A stretch of DNA of 47,893 nucleotides from an uncultured Bacteroidales bacterium (lineage in GTDB: Bacteria; Bacteroidota; Bacteroidia; Bacteroidales; P3). The DNA lies in the NCBI GenBank assembly GCA_937886715.1, contig CAKZZD010000025.1, positions 1-47,893 of the forward strand. The letters run 5' to 3'. Shown here one piece after another: positions 38,938-47,893 of this stretch. Made by a program: the position numbers and the translations under genes. Every line of letters begins with the position of its first letter. The first letter of the stretch is position 1. The notes below the pieces were generated by a model. The model was not told the DNA's origin and made no database searches. It worked only from the letters and a program-made list of their open reading frames with translations.

Positions 38938-39095
38938 TGCAGGGGGAGGGGTTGACCGGCCCGCAGGAGGATGGCATGAGGAGGACAGGAGGATGGCAAG
39001 AAGAAGGCAAGAAGAGGAGAAGGAGGGGGGAGGGTGGAGGCTGACAGGAGGGGGTAGGAGGAGGGTTGGAGAGGGGTTGGAGGGGCTTGGTTGAG
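38938..39095. other. Polypurine tract
   Basis: Nearly all bases on the plus strand are G or A for about 150 bp, with many GGAGG, GGGGG and GAAG words. Part of it (39068-39092, GGAGAGGGGTTGGAGGGG) recurs at 42055-42075 before the second module copy. Such tracts can form triplex or quadruplex structures. No gene. Confidence 0.7.
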
Positions 39096-39158
39096 GATGC
39101 TGGAAGACAGGCTGTTAAGAATATTGTTTTTTTTCTTTCACCGTTTGATTTTTTTTTG

Positions 39159-39167
39159 TACTTTTGC
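39159..39167 (+). promoter_or_regulatory. -7 box of module copy 1
   Basis: TACTTTTGC, followed by AACTGAAAAA as in copy 2, 27 bp before the ATG at 39194. Confidence 0.7.
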
Positions 39168-39193
39168 AACTGAAAAAACATGAGGAGGTTGCC

Positions 39194-40546
39194 ATGAAAA
39201 AAATGCTTTTGTTTTGTTTGCTGGCGGGGCTGGCTGCCGAGGCTTTTCCGCAGGGGTCGTGGATGGTGCCGACGATGGTGCCGAAGAATGCCATTGTGCG
39301 TACGGTGGATGCGAGCCATACGCTGATTTACAACGATGGGGGCTCGGGCAACGGAAGTTTCCTGCTGTATGAGAACGGGATGCCTCTGCAGTCGTTCAGT
39401 CTGCCGTCGGGGAGCATTGTGCACGATGTGGAGGTGTATGACAATGCAACGGCGTATTTCTGCGGTGAGCGTGGCGGAAAGGGTATGGTGGGTTTCTTTG
39501 ATGTGATGCCGACATTCTATGGGTCGGCGCCTGTGACCTATGGATTTATGCCAGCCATGTTTGTGGCTGATTCGATGGATTGCAATAATTGCGATATGGG
39601 GGTGAGACGCCTGAAGAGGCTGTCGGTGGCGAATGTTGGAGGACAGGTGGAGATGGCGATGGTGGCGGAAGGAGAGATCAGCTTTGTGGATGGGCCTGCC
39701 GCGAGGACAGCAGTGTTGTCGGCGTTCTACAATGCGGGGACGTGGTATGTCGGGATAGAGTACAATAAGACTGGGCGGGTGGATTTTACGGATGTCGACT
39801 TTGTGGATGACTATCTGGTGGCTGTGGGTACGGGGGCATCGGGGGCACGCTGCTATGTGAAGACTTTTGAGCGACTGCCGTTGTGTGCGATGCATCCGGT
39901 GGTGCCGTCCCATGATGATGAGGTGGCTTGCGGTGCGCCTGTGGGCCCGGCTTTTGTTGTGACTAAGGGAGGCAGCAGAGCTGCCGTGGTGCAATATGGC
40001 GATTATCCCGGGCTGATGGTGCATTATATGGAATTCAATACGTTGGCCGGCCTGCCCACGTTGTCGGCCCAGTCGCTGATGACGGCGTCTTCGGCGATAC
40101 CCTTTGCGTCGGGGACATGGGAGCTGAACGAGGTGAGGTATTCGAGGGCGAATGAGATGCTTTATGCCCTGGGTGTGATGAACCACCCTGCGGAGAGTGG
40201 GTTCGGGTCATGGCTGATGCCTGTTCCGGACGGGTCGACAGGGACGGTTGATCCGATCAGGTATCTTTCCGGAAAGCAGTATTCCATTGATGTGAATGCA
40301 ATGCAGCATCCTGTTTCGGTGGGTGTCAGCGCGTCGACTGCCGGGGTGTTGAGCCTACGGCCGGAGCTCGATATTGATGAAGTGGAAGGCGATTGCCTCA
40401 CTGATAAGGCTCTTCTGGTCACTCATCCGGCATCATATTTGGTTGAGGATTGGGTGGATGATGAGTCTTTTGTGAAGACGATGCCCGGAAGGGTGAGGCC
40501 GGTGAAGGTGGAAGAGGTTGAAGTTGTGGCCGAATGTGAAAAGTGA
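39194..40546 (+). CDS. Exported protein, module gene A copy 1
   Basis: The 450-residue protein has a signal peptide (MKKMLLFCLLAGLAAEAFP) and then strand-rich repeats (HTLIYNDGGSGNGSFLLYENG, VHDVEVYDNATAYFCGERGG, GMVGFFDVM) suggestive of a beta-propeller. There is no sorting domain and no known enzyme motif. It starts from a strong ribosome site (GAGGAGG, 7 bp before the ATG) and is followed by gene B after 19 bp. Gene A copy 2 (42178) is a clear paralogue, identical over the first ~16 residues and similar throughout. The function is unknown; probably a surface or outer-membrane component acting with B. Confidence 0.75.
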   Translation: MKKMLLFCLLAGLAAEAFPQGSWMVPTMVPKNAIVRTVDASHTLIYNDGGSGNGSFLLYENGMPLQSFSLPSGSIVHDVEVYDNATAYFCGERGGKGMVGFFDVMPTFYGSAPVTYGFMPAMFVADSMDCNNCDMGVRRLKRLSVANVGGQVEMAMVAEGEISFVDGPAARTAVLSAFYNAGTWYVGIEYNKTGRVDFTDVDFVDDYLVAVGTGASGARCYVKTFERLPLCAMHPVVPSHDDEVACGAPVGPAFVVTKGGSRAAVVQYGDYPGLMVHYMEFNTLAGLPTLSAQSLMTASSAIPFASGTWELNEVRYSRANEMLYALGVMNHPAESGFGSWLMPVPDGSTGTVDPIRYLSGKQYSIDVNAMQHPVSVGVSASTAGVLSLRPELDIDEVEGDCLTDKALLVTHPASYLVEDWVDDESFVKTMPGRVRPVKVEEVEVVAECEK

Positions 40547-40565
40547 AAGCAAAAGGAGGAAAAAT

Positions 40566-42041
40566 ATGAAAAAGAGAGCTTTGTTGTTGACGTTTGTCAT
40601 GGTCCTGATGTCGGTGGAGGGAGTCAGGGCACAGTATTCGGATTTGTATTACCACAGGATTGGCGACACGGTGGCGTGGCAGGCGCCGAACGGTTATTAT
40701 CAGTGGTGGGAGTTTGAATCGTATTACCAGAACCACCAGAGGTATTATCATGATGTGGGGAATGCGCTACCCGGTGTGAATGGAAAGATACTGCAGTATT
40801 ATTTCACTCCGGACACATTGAAGATTATCGGTGTGACGGTGGCATTCATGCGATACACGACGTACAATGCCCCAGCCGAGCCCTGCAGGCAAGAGTATGC
40901 GTATGTGTATGATGCGGTGGGCGACAGCATGGTGATGAAGATGGAGACGGCGTGGCATATGAGTGACACGAATGTGAGGTATGTGACATATAAGAATTGT
41001 GTCAATGGCCATTCTCATGTCCATGGATGTGACTGGCCATTTTCGATTGCTTCGGCAGACAGCTGTTGCGGGCCGTGTTGGAAGAACGGCTTGTTGCCGA
41101 TTCACGAATATTATTTTGACACGGCGATATATGTGACGGATTCGTTCTATGTGGGGGTGAGCAACTATTCGTTGCCGAAGCTGACCGACTATGATGAATA
41201 TGGGGATTTGGCACCGGAGTTCCAATGGTATCCGCTTTACTATAACTATTATGCTTCCACCTTGTCGGAGCCGTGCCAGGGGACGGAGATGTATTATCAA
41301 GACGGGAGGGCGCCGCAGTGCTCGTTCCCGTATTTGCAGTATGCCGTGTGGTCGGAGGATACGGCGGCGTATGACCGGGGCACGGGTCTTTGGGAAGAGC
41401 CGATGTATCCGCATCACCAGTGGAGCTATATCGGTCATCCGTCGTTCACGGTGGTGTATCCTATTGTGGCGGTGGACACGACGGTGCCGACACAGGACTA
41501 TTGCCGGCCGGTGGAGAATTTCCATGTGGCGCTGATGGAGGCCGGGTGTGTGACGGTGGCGTGGGACGATTTTGAGAACTATACAGGGTATGAGGTTCAG
41601 TACAGGTCGTATGGTGCCCGGTATCAGGAGTGGACGACGGTGGAGACCGGGACGAACTTGTTCCAGCTGTGCGATGTGGACAGCAATTCGACATACTATT
41701 TCAGGGTGCGTGCGATGTGCGACACGGCGAAGAAGACGACGCAGTGGACGGAGTCGCTGATTGTGGCGATACCGCGGCCGGTGGAGATAGAGGAGGTGGA
41801 GTCGCTGCTGGGACGGTATGTGAGCGTGCAGCCCAATCCTGCGACGGAGATGGTGAGGGTGGAGACGCCGATGGAGTTGCGCCAGGTGGAGGTGTACAAT
41901 GCGAGAGGGGTGATGGTGTACAGCACGAGGGCTTGGGGCAAGGTGCTGACGATAGACGTGTCGGATTGGCCGAAGGGGAGCTATGTGGTGAATGTGGGGA
42001 CGGCCAGGGGCACCACGGCCAAGGTGCTGATAAAGCAGTAG
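40566..42041 (+). CDS. T9SS-sorted exported protein, module gene B copy 1
   Basis: The 491-residue protein has a signal peptide (MKKRALLLTFVMVLMSVEGVRA) and then SDLYYHRIGDTVAWQAPNGY. A fibronectin-III-like domain lies near 315-400 (GCVTVAWDDFENYTGYEVQY ... TYYFRVRAMCDT). The last ~75 residues (YVSVQPNPATEMVRVETP ... GSYVVNVGTARGTTAKVLIK) are a type A T9SS sorting domain. It should be exported by type IX secretion. The role is unknown. Cotranscribed with gene A. Confidence 0.82.
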   Translation: MKKRALLLTFVMVLMSVEGVRAQYSDLYYHRIGDTVAWQAPNGYYQWWEFESYYQNHQRYYHDVGNALPGVNGKILQYYFTPDTLKIIGVTVAFMRYTTYNAPAEPCRQEYAYVYDAVGDSMVMKMETAWHMSDTNVRYVTYKNCVNGHSHVHGCDWPFSIASADSCCGPCWKNGLLPIHEYYFDTAIYVTDSFYVGVSNYSLPKLTDYDEYGDLAPEFQWYPLYYNYYASTLSEPCQGTEMYYQDGRAPQCSFPYLQYAVWSEDTAAYDRGTGLWEEPMYPHHQWSYIGHPSFTVVYPIVAVDTTVPTQDYCRPVENFHVALMEAGCVTVAWDDFENYTGYEVQYRSYGARYQEWTTVETGTNLFQLCDVDSNSTYYFRVRAMCDTAKKTTQWTESLIVAIPRPVEIEEVESLLGRYVSVQPNPATEMVRVETPMELRQVEVYNARGVMVYSTRAWGKVLTIDVSDWPKGSYVVNVGTARGTTAKVLIKQ

Positions 42042-42143
42042 ATGGAGTGTGGGGGAGAGGGGTTGGAGGGGCTTGGTTGGGCAAGCTGGGAGCCAGGATG
42101 TTAAGGAAATCGGATTTTTTTTGCATGGTTTGTTTTTTTTTTT

Positions 42144-42152
42144 TATCTTTGC
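42144..42152 (+). promoter_or_regulatory. -7 box of module copy 2
   Basis: TATCTTTGC followed by AACTGAAAAA, the same layout as before copy 1, 25 bp before the ATG at 42178. Confidence 0.7.
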
Positions 42153-42177
42153 AACTGAAAAACACGAGGAGGTTGCA

Positions 42178-43530
42178 ATGAAAAAAATGCTTTTGTTTTG
42201 TTTGCTGGCGGGGCTGGCTGCTGAGACTTTTTCGCAGGGGTCGTGGGTGGTGCCATCGATGGTGTCGAAGAATGCGATAGTGAGGACGGTGGATGACACA
42301 CATGTGCTTATATATAATGAGGAGAGTGCCGGAACGGGCTATTTCCTGTTGTACGAAAACGGCATGCCGATGCTGTCGTTCCAGTTGCCGGCCGGATTTA
42401 TGGTCCATGACGTAGAAGTGTATGACAAGACGACGGCATATTTTTGCGGTGAGGTTGGCGGAACCGGTCTCGTCGGATTCTTCGACGTGATGTCTGTGTT
42501 CTATGGTAGTGCTTCTGTTTCCTATCTGATGATGCCGGGGTTGATACCTGCCAATCCGGAGGAATGCTACAATTGCGACATGGATGTGAAAAAGTTCAGC
42601 CGCCTTGCGGTGGCGAAGGTGGGAGGAATAGTCGAGATGGCGCTGATAGCCGAGGGCATAATTACGTATACTGACGGACCTGCGTACCGCAGCACTGTCG
42701 TGTCGGCAGTTCACTTAGGGGGAATGTGGCACTATTATATAGGTTATAACAAGCGGGGTAGGGTCGACTTTACCGACATTGCCTACACTGACGACTATGT
42801 GGTGGCTGTAGGTACCGACTCTTTGGGTGAAGGCTGCTATGTGAAAACCTACCGAAAGGCGGTTCCGTTTCCTTACAATGTGGTGATGTCGCCGGTTGAT
42901 GATGAAGTGGTGGCGATGAACCCACGTGGAGAGGCATTTGTCGTTGCCACGCGGGGCAATGAGGTGGCAGTGGTGCAGTACGACGAAAAACCCGGCGTTT
43001 TGGTGCACTATCTGGAGTTCAACACGGTGCCGGGCCGGCCTACGGTCATGGCGCCGTCGCTGTTGACGGCAGCATCGCCGATACCATACATTGCCGGAGC
43101 ATGGGAAATGAACGAGGTGAGATATTCCGCAGCGAACAGCATGCTCTATGTCCTCGGTTGGATGAACCACCCCTCGGAGAGCGGATTTGACTCGTGGCTG
43201 CTTTCCATTCCGGATGCTGCATCGGGAACGATAAACGCAACAAAATATCTTTCCGGAAAGCAGTATTCGATAGACGTGAACCCATTGCTGCATCCAGTCT
43301 CGGCTGGTGTGAGCAGTATGGTGTCGGTGTCGTTGAGTTTGCGGCCTGAGCTGCCCGTCGGGCATGAGACTGGCGACTGCATGGGGGCAAGGCCGCTTGG
43401 AATAGCAATGCCCTCGGTCGGGATAGAGGAAAACTGGGTTGACGATGAACATTTCCGGAGCATGCAAATGGGTGCGAGCTTCAAGCCGGAAGTGAAAAAA
43501 ATCGAAGTTGTGCCAGAGTGTGAGAAATAA
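42178..43530 (+). CDS. Exported protein, module gene A copy 2
   Basis: The 450-residue paralogue of the protein at 39194-40546 has the same length, the same signal peptide start (MKKMLLFCLLAGLAAE) and the same order of motifs (VHDVEVYDKTTAYFCGEVGG, VGFFDVM, VRYSAANSMLYVLGWMNHP). The conserved C-terminus reads VEENWVDDEHF-like here and VEDWVDDESF there. Divergence is spread over the whole length, so the duplication is not recent, apart from the well conserved 5' end. Confidence 0.75.
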   Translation: MKKMLLFCLLAGLAAETFSQGSWVVPSMVSKNAIVRTVDDTHVLIYNEESAGTGYFLLYENGMPMLSFQLPAGFMVHDVEVYDKTTAYFCGEVGGTGLVGFFDVMSVFYGSASVSYLMMPGLIPANPEECYNCDMDVKKFSRLAVAKVGGIVEMALIAEGIITYTDGPAYRSTVVSAVHLGGMWHYYIGYNKRGRVDFTDIAYTDDYVVAVGTDSLGEGCYVKTYRKAVPFPYNVVMSPVDDEVVAMNPRGEAFVVATRGNEVAVVQYDEKPGVLVHYLEFNTVPGRPTVMAPSLLTAASPIPYIAGAWEMNEVRYSAANSMLYVLGWMNHPSESGFDSWLLSIPDAASGTINATKYLSGKQYSIDVNPLLHPVSAGVSSMVSVSLSLRPELPVGHETGDCMGARPLGIAMPSVGIEENWVDDEHFRSMQMGASFKPEVKKIEVVPECEK

Positions 43531-43546
43531 CCTGAAAACGAACGAT

Positions 43547-44986
43547 ATGAAAAAGATTGTCCTTTGGATTGTATTAGCGGTGTCAATGCTATCGGTTGCC
43601 GATGTTGAGGCACAGTATTCGGACCTGTACTACCATCAAATAGGTGATACCGTACTATGGCGTGCGCCCAACGGCTATTACCAATGGTGGGAATTTGAAC
43701 AGTACGCCCAGATACGACGAAGAATTAGTGCTTTTTTGTCTTCACCTATGGGTGTAACGAATGGGAAAAGCATGATGTATTACTTTACTCCCGACACGTT
43801 GAAAATTATAGGTATAGCGACATCTTTTATTAATCCCGATTGGGTGTATGGAGCACCTGAGGACAACGATGAGCAGGAGTATCTGTATATATACGATGCG
43901 GTGGGCGACAGTATGGTGTTGAAATCGGAAACTCCTTGGCATTGGGGAGATACAAATATTCGGCATTTGTATCTTAAGCACTATCAAGGAGGCACGTTTC
44001 CCCCACATAGGGATTATGAAATAACCGATGCTAACGACAGTTGCTGCGGCCCCGGATGGTATGATTATATTAACCCTCTGCATGAGTATTATTTCGATAC
44101 AGCAATATATGTGACAGATTCTTTCTATGTAGGAGCTAGCTATTTTTCAGGACTGATGATTGGCGAAGTGCTACAGCCTGGGGAAAGGATTGGTTTGCCG
44201 CAATTTGTAACATATGGTATGGAGTTTTTAAGGACTCCGTGCCAAGAAACTGAAATGTACACGGATCCCGATTATCCCATCTCACAGTGTTCTTTCCCGT
44301 TTTTGCGGTATGCACTATGGTCGGAGGATCCGTCGAGTCCGACGGTGAACCTCCCATATCATCAGTGGGTCTACCGCAATTTTCCAAACTTCTTGGTTAT
44401 ATATCCTATTGTCCAGGTGGACACTACGGTGCCGACGCCAGACTATTGCCAGCCGATACAGCATTTTCATGTGGCGCTGATGGAGGACGGATGCGTTACA
44501 TTGGCATGGGACGATTTTGAGAACTATACCGACTATGAACTGCGCTATCGTTCGATGGGCGGTGTGATGCAGCAGGAGTGGGTTACGGTCATGCCCGGGA
44601 CGAACCTGTTCCAGCTGTGCGACGTGGACAGCACGACGACATATTATTTCTCAGTGCGAGCCTTGTGCGACAAGCGAAATACGGCTTGGACGGAGCCACT
44701 GATAGTGTATATACCGCGGCCTGTGAACGGAATAGAGGAGGCTGAATCGGAGATTGGCCGATATGTGAGTGTAATGCCGAATCCGGCGACGGACAAGGTG
44801 ATGATCAAGTCGCCGATGGGATTGCGCCAGGTAGAGGTGTACAATGCTCGCGGCATTCTGGTGTACAGTGCGGTGGCGGGGGGACAGGAGTCGACGATAG
44901 ACCTCACAGGCTGGGCCAAGGGCAGCTATATCGCTAACATCAGCACAGCGCATGGGACCACGACCAAGGTGTTCGTGGTCAAGTAG
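43547..44986 (+). CDS. T9SS-sorted exported protein, module gene B copy 2
   Basis: The 479-residue paralogue of the protein at 40566-42041 has a signal peptide (MKKIVLWIVLAVSMLSVADVEA), a fibronectin-III-like region (GCVTLAWDDFENYTDYELRY) and a C-terminal type A sorting domain (YVSVMPNPATDKVMIKSP ... GSYIANISTAHGTTTKVFVV). It follows gene A copy 2 by 16 bp. The middle third differs most from copy 1, the ends least. Confidence 0.82.
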   Translation: MKKIVLWIVLAVSMLSVADVEAQYSDLYYHQIGDTVLWRAPNGYYQWWEFEQYAQIRRRISAFLSSPMGVTNGKSMMYYFTPDTLKIIGIATSFINPDWVYGAPEDNDEQEYLYIYDAVGDSMVLKSETPWHWGDTNIRHLYLKHYQGGTFPPHRDYEITDANDSCCGPGWYDYINPLHEYYFDTAIYVTDSFYVGASYFSGLMIGEVLQPGERIGLPQFVTYGMEFLRTPCQETEMYTDPDYPISQCSFPFLRYALWSEDPSSPTVNLPYHQWVYRNFPNFLVIYPIVQVDTTVPTPDYCQPIQHFHVALMEDGCVTLAWDDFENYTDYELRYRSMGGVMQQEWVTVMPGTNLFQLCDVDSTTTYYFSVRALCDKRNTAWTEPLIVYIPRPVNGIEEAESEIGRYVSVMPNPATDKVMIKSPMGLRQVEVYNARGILVYSAVAGGQESTIDLTGWAKGSYIANISTAHGTTTKVFVVK

Positions 44987-45097
44987 GACGGTATCAGCGA
45001 TTGGTGTGGATGCCGGGGAGTGCGTTGTGATTGAGGCGGATAGCGATCCGGAGGCTGGAAAATGAACATTCCGGCTTGGCAAATGATTATTTTTTTG

Positions 45098-45106
45098 TAA
45101 TTTTGC
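45098..45106 (+). promoter_or_regulatory. -7 box of mutS
   Basis: TAATTTTGC, 21 bp before the mutS ATG. Confidence 0.65.
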
Positions 45107-45127
45107 AGGCGATTTGCAGTCGACAAA

Positions 45128-47767
45128 ATGGCGAAGAAAACTGATACTGAGTCGCCGCTGATGAAGCAGCATGCCGAGTTGAAGAAGAAATTCCCGGACG
45201 CGATGCTATTGTTCCGCGTGGGGGATTTCTACGAGACCTTCGGCGAGGATGCGCGGCGTGCGTCGCAGGTGCTGGGCATCACGCTGACGCGAAAGGCGTC
45301 GGGAGGCGGCAGCTATTGCGACCTGGCGGGAATACCCTATCACGCGTTGGAGCAGTACCTGCCGCGACTGGTGCGGGCGGGGATGAGGGTGGCCATCTGC
45401 GAGCAGCTGGAGGATCCCAAGACGACAAAGGGGCTGGTGAAGCGCGGCATTACCGAGCTGGTGACGCCGGGAGTGGCGTACAACGACATGGTGCTTGAGG
45501 TGAAGGAGAACAATTTCCTTTGCGGATTGCACCTGACGGACAAGGTGCATGGTGTGAGTTTTCTGGACGTGTCGACGGGAGAATTCTATGTGGCGCAGGG
45601 CGACCTGGCCTATATTGACAAGCTGTTGTCGAATTTCCACCCGTCGGAGGTGGTGTTGCAGCGCAAGAAGCTGCATTGGTTCCAGGAACATTTTGCAGAG
45701 CGCTACTATTGCAACACGTTCGACGATTGGGTGTTTGCCCCCGATTTTGCGCATGAGTTGTTGCTGAAGCAGTTTGGCACCTCGTCGCTGAAAGGTTTCG
45801 GCGTGGAGGATCTGGACATGGGCATCATTGCTGCAGGGGCTGTGCTGTACTATCTGCAAGACACGCAGCACAACCGGACGGCCAACATCTGCAAGCTGAC
45901 GCGGGTGGAGCCGGACCGATATGTGTGGCTGGACAAATTCACCATCCGCAATCTGGAACTGATATCGTCGCCCAACGAGAAGGCACGGACGCTGTTGGAT
46001 GTGCTTGACCAGACGCTGACGCCGATGGGGTCGAGGCTGCTCAGGAGGTGGATCTTGATGCCGATGAAAGAGCGTGCCGCCATCGAGGAACGGCTGTCGG
46101 TGGTGGACGGACTGGTGAGGGACGAGTCGCTTCGGCGCGAGCTGTCGCAGCAGGTGAAGGCGGTGGGCGACTTGGAGAGGCTGATCACCAAGGCGGCAGT
46201 GGGACGCATCAACCCGCGCGAGATGCTCCAGCTGCAACGGTCGCTGGAGGCAGTGGGGGAGATACGCGACGTCTGCGGACGGTCGGGCAATGAGGCCCTT
46301 GCCGTCATGGCCGAGCACCTGAACCCCTGTGCGATGCTCAGCGAGCGTATCGCGCACGAGATCGTCAGCGATCCGCCGGCCAAGGTGGAGAAGGGCGGGG
46401 TGATGGCGCAGGGCGTTGACGAAGAGCTGGACCGCCTGCGGTCGATGTCGGGTTCGGGCAAGGAATACCTGATGTCGCTGCAGCAGAAAGAGAGCGAGGC
46501 AACAGGGATACCGTCGCTGAAGATAGGGTTCAACAATATCTTCGGCTACTATTTTGAGGTCTACAACACGCATAAAGACAAGGTGCCGGCCGAGTGGGTG
46601 AGGCGACAGACGCTGACCAATGCTGAACGATACATCACTCCCGAACTGAAAGAGTATGAAGACCAGATACTGGGTGCCGAAGAACGTATTCAGGCGCTGG
46701 AAGTGCAGCTGTTCAACCAGCTGATGTCGGCGGTGGCCGAATATGTGCAGCCGGTGCAATATGACGCCCAGATGGTGGCCCAGCTGGACTGCCTGATGAG
46801 TTTCGCCGAAGTGTCGTTGGCGCACAACTATTGCAGGCCCGAACTCAACGACGGCGACACCATTGCCATTTGCGAGGGTCGCCATCCCGTGATCGAGACC
46901 CAGATGCCGCCGGGAGAGCAGTATATCAGCAACGATGTGCTGCTGGACCGCGACAAGCAACAGATCATCATCATCACGGGGCCCAACATGTCGGGAAAGT
47001 CGGCTCTGCTGCGCCAGACCGCCCTTATCGTGCTGATGGCACAGATGGGCTGCTATTGTCCGGCCAGAAAAGCCACTATCGGCATAGTGGATAAGGTATT
47101 CACGCGCGTGGGCGCAAGTGACAACATCTCCAGCGGCGAATCGACATTCATGGTGGAGATGAACGAGACGTCGAGCATCTTGAACAACGTGAGCGACCGT
47201 AGCCTTGTGCTTCTCGACGAGATAGGCCGCGGAACATCGACGTATGACGGAATCTCGATTGCGTGGGCTATTACGGAATACCTTCACAACAACAAAAAAG
47301 CGCGTCCGAAAGTGCTCTTTGCTACACATTATCATGAACTTATAGAAATGGAGGGGCGCTATGAGCGGATTCGCAACTATCACGTCAGCGTGAAGGAACT
47401 CGACGGCCGCGTCATATTCCTGCGCAAGCTGGTGCCCGGAGGCAGCGAGCATAGCTTTGGCATCCATGTGGCGCGACTGGCCGGCATGCCGCCTCAGGTG
47501 GTTAACCGGGCCGATGCCATGTTGCAGGAATTGGAGCGCAAGAGCGAAAAACCATTCGACGAAGATGGACCAAAAAAGCCAAAAAAAGCCAAAAAAATGG
47601 TCGAAACCGACGCTTCGAATGGCGTTCAGCTGAGTTTTATCCAGCTCGACGACCCGACGTTGCTAGAGGTAAGAGACAAGATATTAGATATTGATATTGA
47701 TACACTTACGCCGATAGAAGCGCTGCTGAAGTTGAACGAGATAAAAAAAATTGTTGCGAAAAAGTGA
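45128..47767 (+). CDS. mutS: DNA mismatch repair protein MutS
   Basis: The 879-residue protein recognises mismatches and recruits MutL. The N-terminal domain has TPLMKQH-like SPLMKQHAELKKKFPDAM and the mismatch-binding FYETF (Phe-x-Glu, about residue 34-38). The ATPase domain carries Walker A GPNMSGKSALLRQ (about 619-631), the signature region SSGESTFMVEMNE and Walker B LVLLDEIGRGTSTYDG (about 697-712). A C-terminal lysine-rich linker and dimerisation tail complete the full-length MutS1 form. It stands alone with its own promoter. Confidence 0.97.
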   Translation: MAKKTDTESPLMKQHAELKKKFPDAMLLFRVGDFYETFGEDARRASQVLGITLTRKASGGGSYCDLAGIPYHALEQYLPRLVRAGMRVAICEQLEDPKTTKGLVKRGITELVTPGVAYNDMVLEVKENNFLCGLHLTDKVHGVSFLDVSTGEFYVAQGDLAYIDKLLSNFHPSEVVLQRKKLHWFQEHFAERYYCNTFDDWVFAPDFAHELLLKQFGTSSLKGFGVEDLDMGIIAAGAVLYYLQDTQHNRTANICKLTRVEPDRYVWLDKFTIRNLELISSPNEKARTLLDVLDQTLTPMGSRLLRRWILMPMKERAAIEERLSVVDGLVRDESLRRELSQQVKAVGDLERLITKAAVGRINPREMLQLQRSLEAVGEIRDVCGRSGNEALAVMAEHLNPCAMLSERIAHEIVSDPPAKVEKGGVMAQGVDEELDRLRSMSGSGKEYLMSLQQKESEATGIPSLKIGFNNIFGYYFEVYNTHKDKVPAEWVRRQTLTNAERYITPELKEYEDQILGAEERIQALEVQLFNQLMSAVAEYVQPVQYDAQMVAQLDCLMSFAEVSLAHNYCRPELNDGDTIAICEGRHPVIETQMPPGEQYISNDVLLDRDKQQIIIITGPNMSGKSALLRQTALIVLMAQMGCYCPARKATIGIVDKVFTRVGASDNISSGESTFMVEMNETSSILNNVSDRSLVLLDEIGRGTSTYDGISIAWAITEYLHNNKKARPKVLFATHYHELIEMEGRYERIRNYHVSVKELDGRVIFLRKLVPGGSEHSFGIHVARLAGMPPQVVNRADAMLQELERKSEKPFDEDGPKKPKKAKKMVETDASNGVQLSFIQLDDPTLLEVRDKILDIDIDTLTPIEALLKLNEIKKIVAKK

Positions 47768-47797
47768 ATTTTTTTTGTGTGTATCGGAAAATGTTTG

Positions 47798-47806
47798 TAC
47801 TTTTGC
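47798..47806 (+). promoter_or_regulatory. -7 box of the tRNA-Gly gene
   Basis: TACTTTTGC, 34 bp before the tRNA 5' end. Confidence 0.65.
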
Positions 47807-47840
47807 AGCCGATTTCGAGAGAAGAAATGCCCTTGAAAAA

Positions 47841-47893
<53 letters not shown>

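Noticed and set aside
45206..47467. A 753-residue minus-strand frame opposite mutS
   Set aside because: Antisense shadow of mutS with an extreme His/Gln/Arg content.

Overview
The window comes from a bacterium of the order Bacteroidales, probably an uncultured gut or rumen lineage. Promoters have the Bacteroidota -7 box (TA-two bases-TTTGC, usually TATCTTTGC or TACTTTTGC) in front of most genes. Several proteins end in type IX secretion sorting domains, a DUF4295 gene follows rpmG, and there is a BtuB/BtuG vitamin B12 uptake pair. No species can be named from the sequence alone.

Positions 43-20577 are accessory DNA, visibly more AT-rich than the rest. It looks like two integrative islands in tandem at the 3' end of a tRNA-Leu(CAA) gene (20564-20646, minus strand). 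A 14-15 base copy of the tRNA end occurs at 43-57, 4966-4979 and 20563-20577, and each copy has a minus-strand terminator hairpin beside it. Island 1 (about 43-4979) has no integrase. It carries an AAA/DUF4143 ATPase behind five 23-bp tandem repeats, a 42-residue protein, an ASCH protein and a DUF262 (GmrSD-like) protein. Island 2 (about 4966-20577) has a tyrosine integrase and an excisionase-like gene next to the tRNA. It also carries a serine recombinase, a primase-like protein, a C5 cytosine methyltransferase split into two genes, a putative AbiC-type abortive infection protein, and two secreted proteins.

The most striking locus is at 5269-7516: a compact 607-residue RuvC nuclease of the TnpB/Cas12 superfamily with a seven-repeat CRISPR array directly downstream on the same strand. 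The stop codon lies inside the first repeat. The last ~73 codons look like translated structured RNA and contain a candidate anti-repeat. No cas1, cas2 or tnpA is visible. This arrangement fits a transposon-to-CRISPR intermediate in which the omega-RNA of a TnpB has become a tracrRNA-like scaffold plus an array.

From 20750 on the sequence is chromosomal backbone: prs, rplY, an iron-sulfur aldo/keto reductase lipoprotein, rpmG and DUF4295, ileS, a rod-like structured RNA candidate (28319-28461), a methyltransferase-like gene, etfB-etfA-acyl-CoA dehydrogenase, a DRTGG/PHP pair, a DUF4476 protein, and a cobalamin riboswitch controlling btuB-btuG. A tandemly duplicated two-gene module of secreted proteins, mutS and the start of a tRNA-Gly(GCC) gene complete the window.
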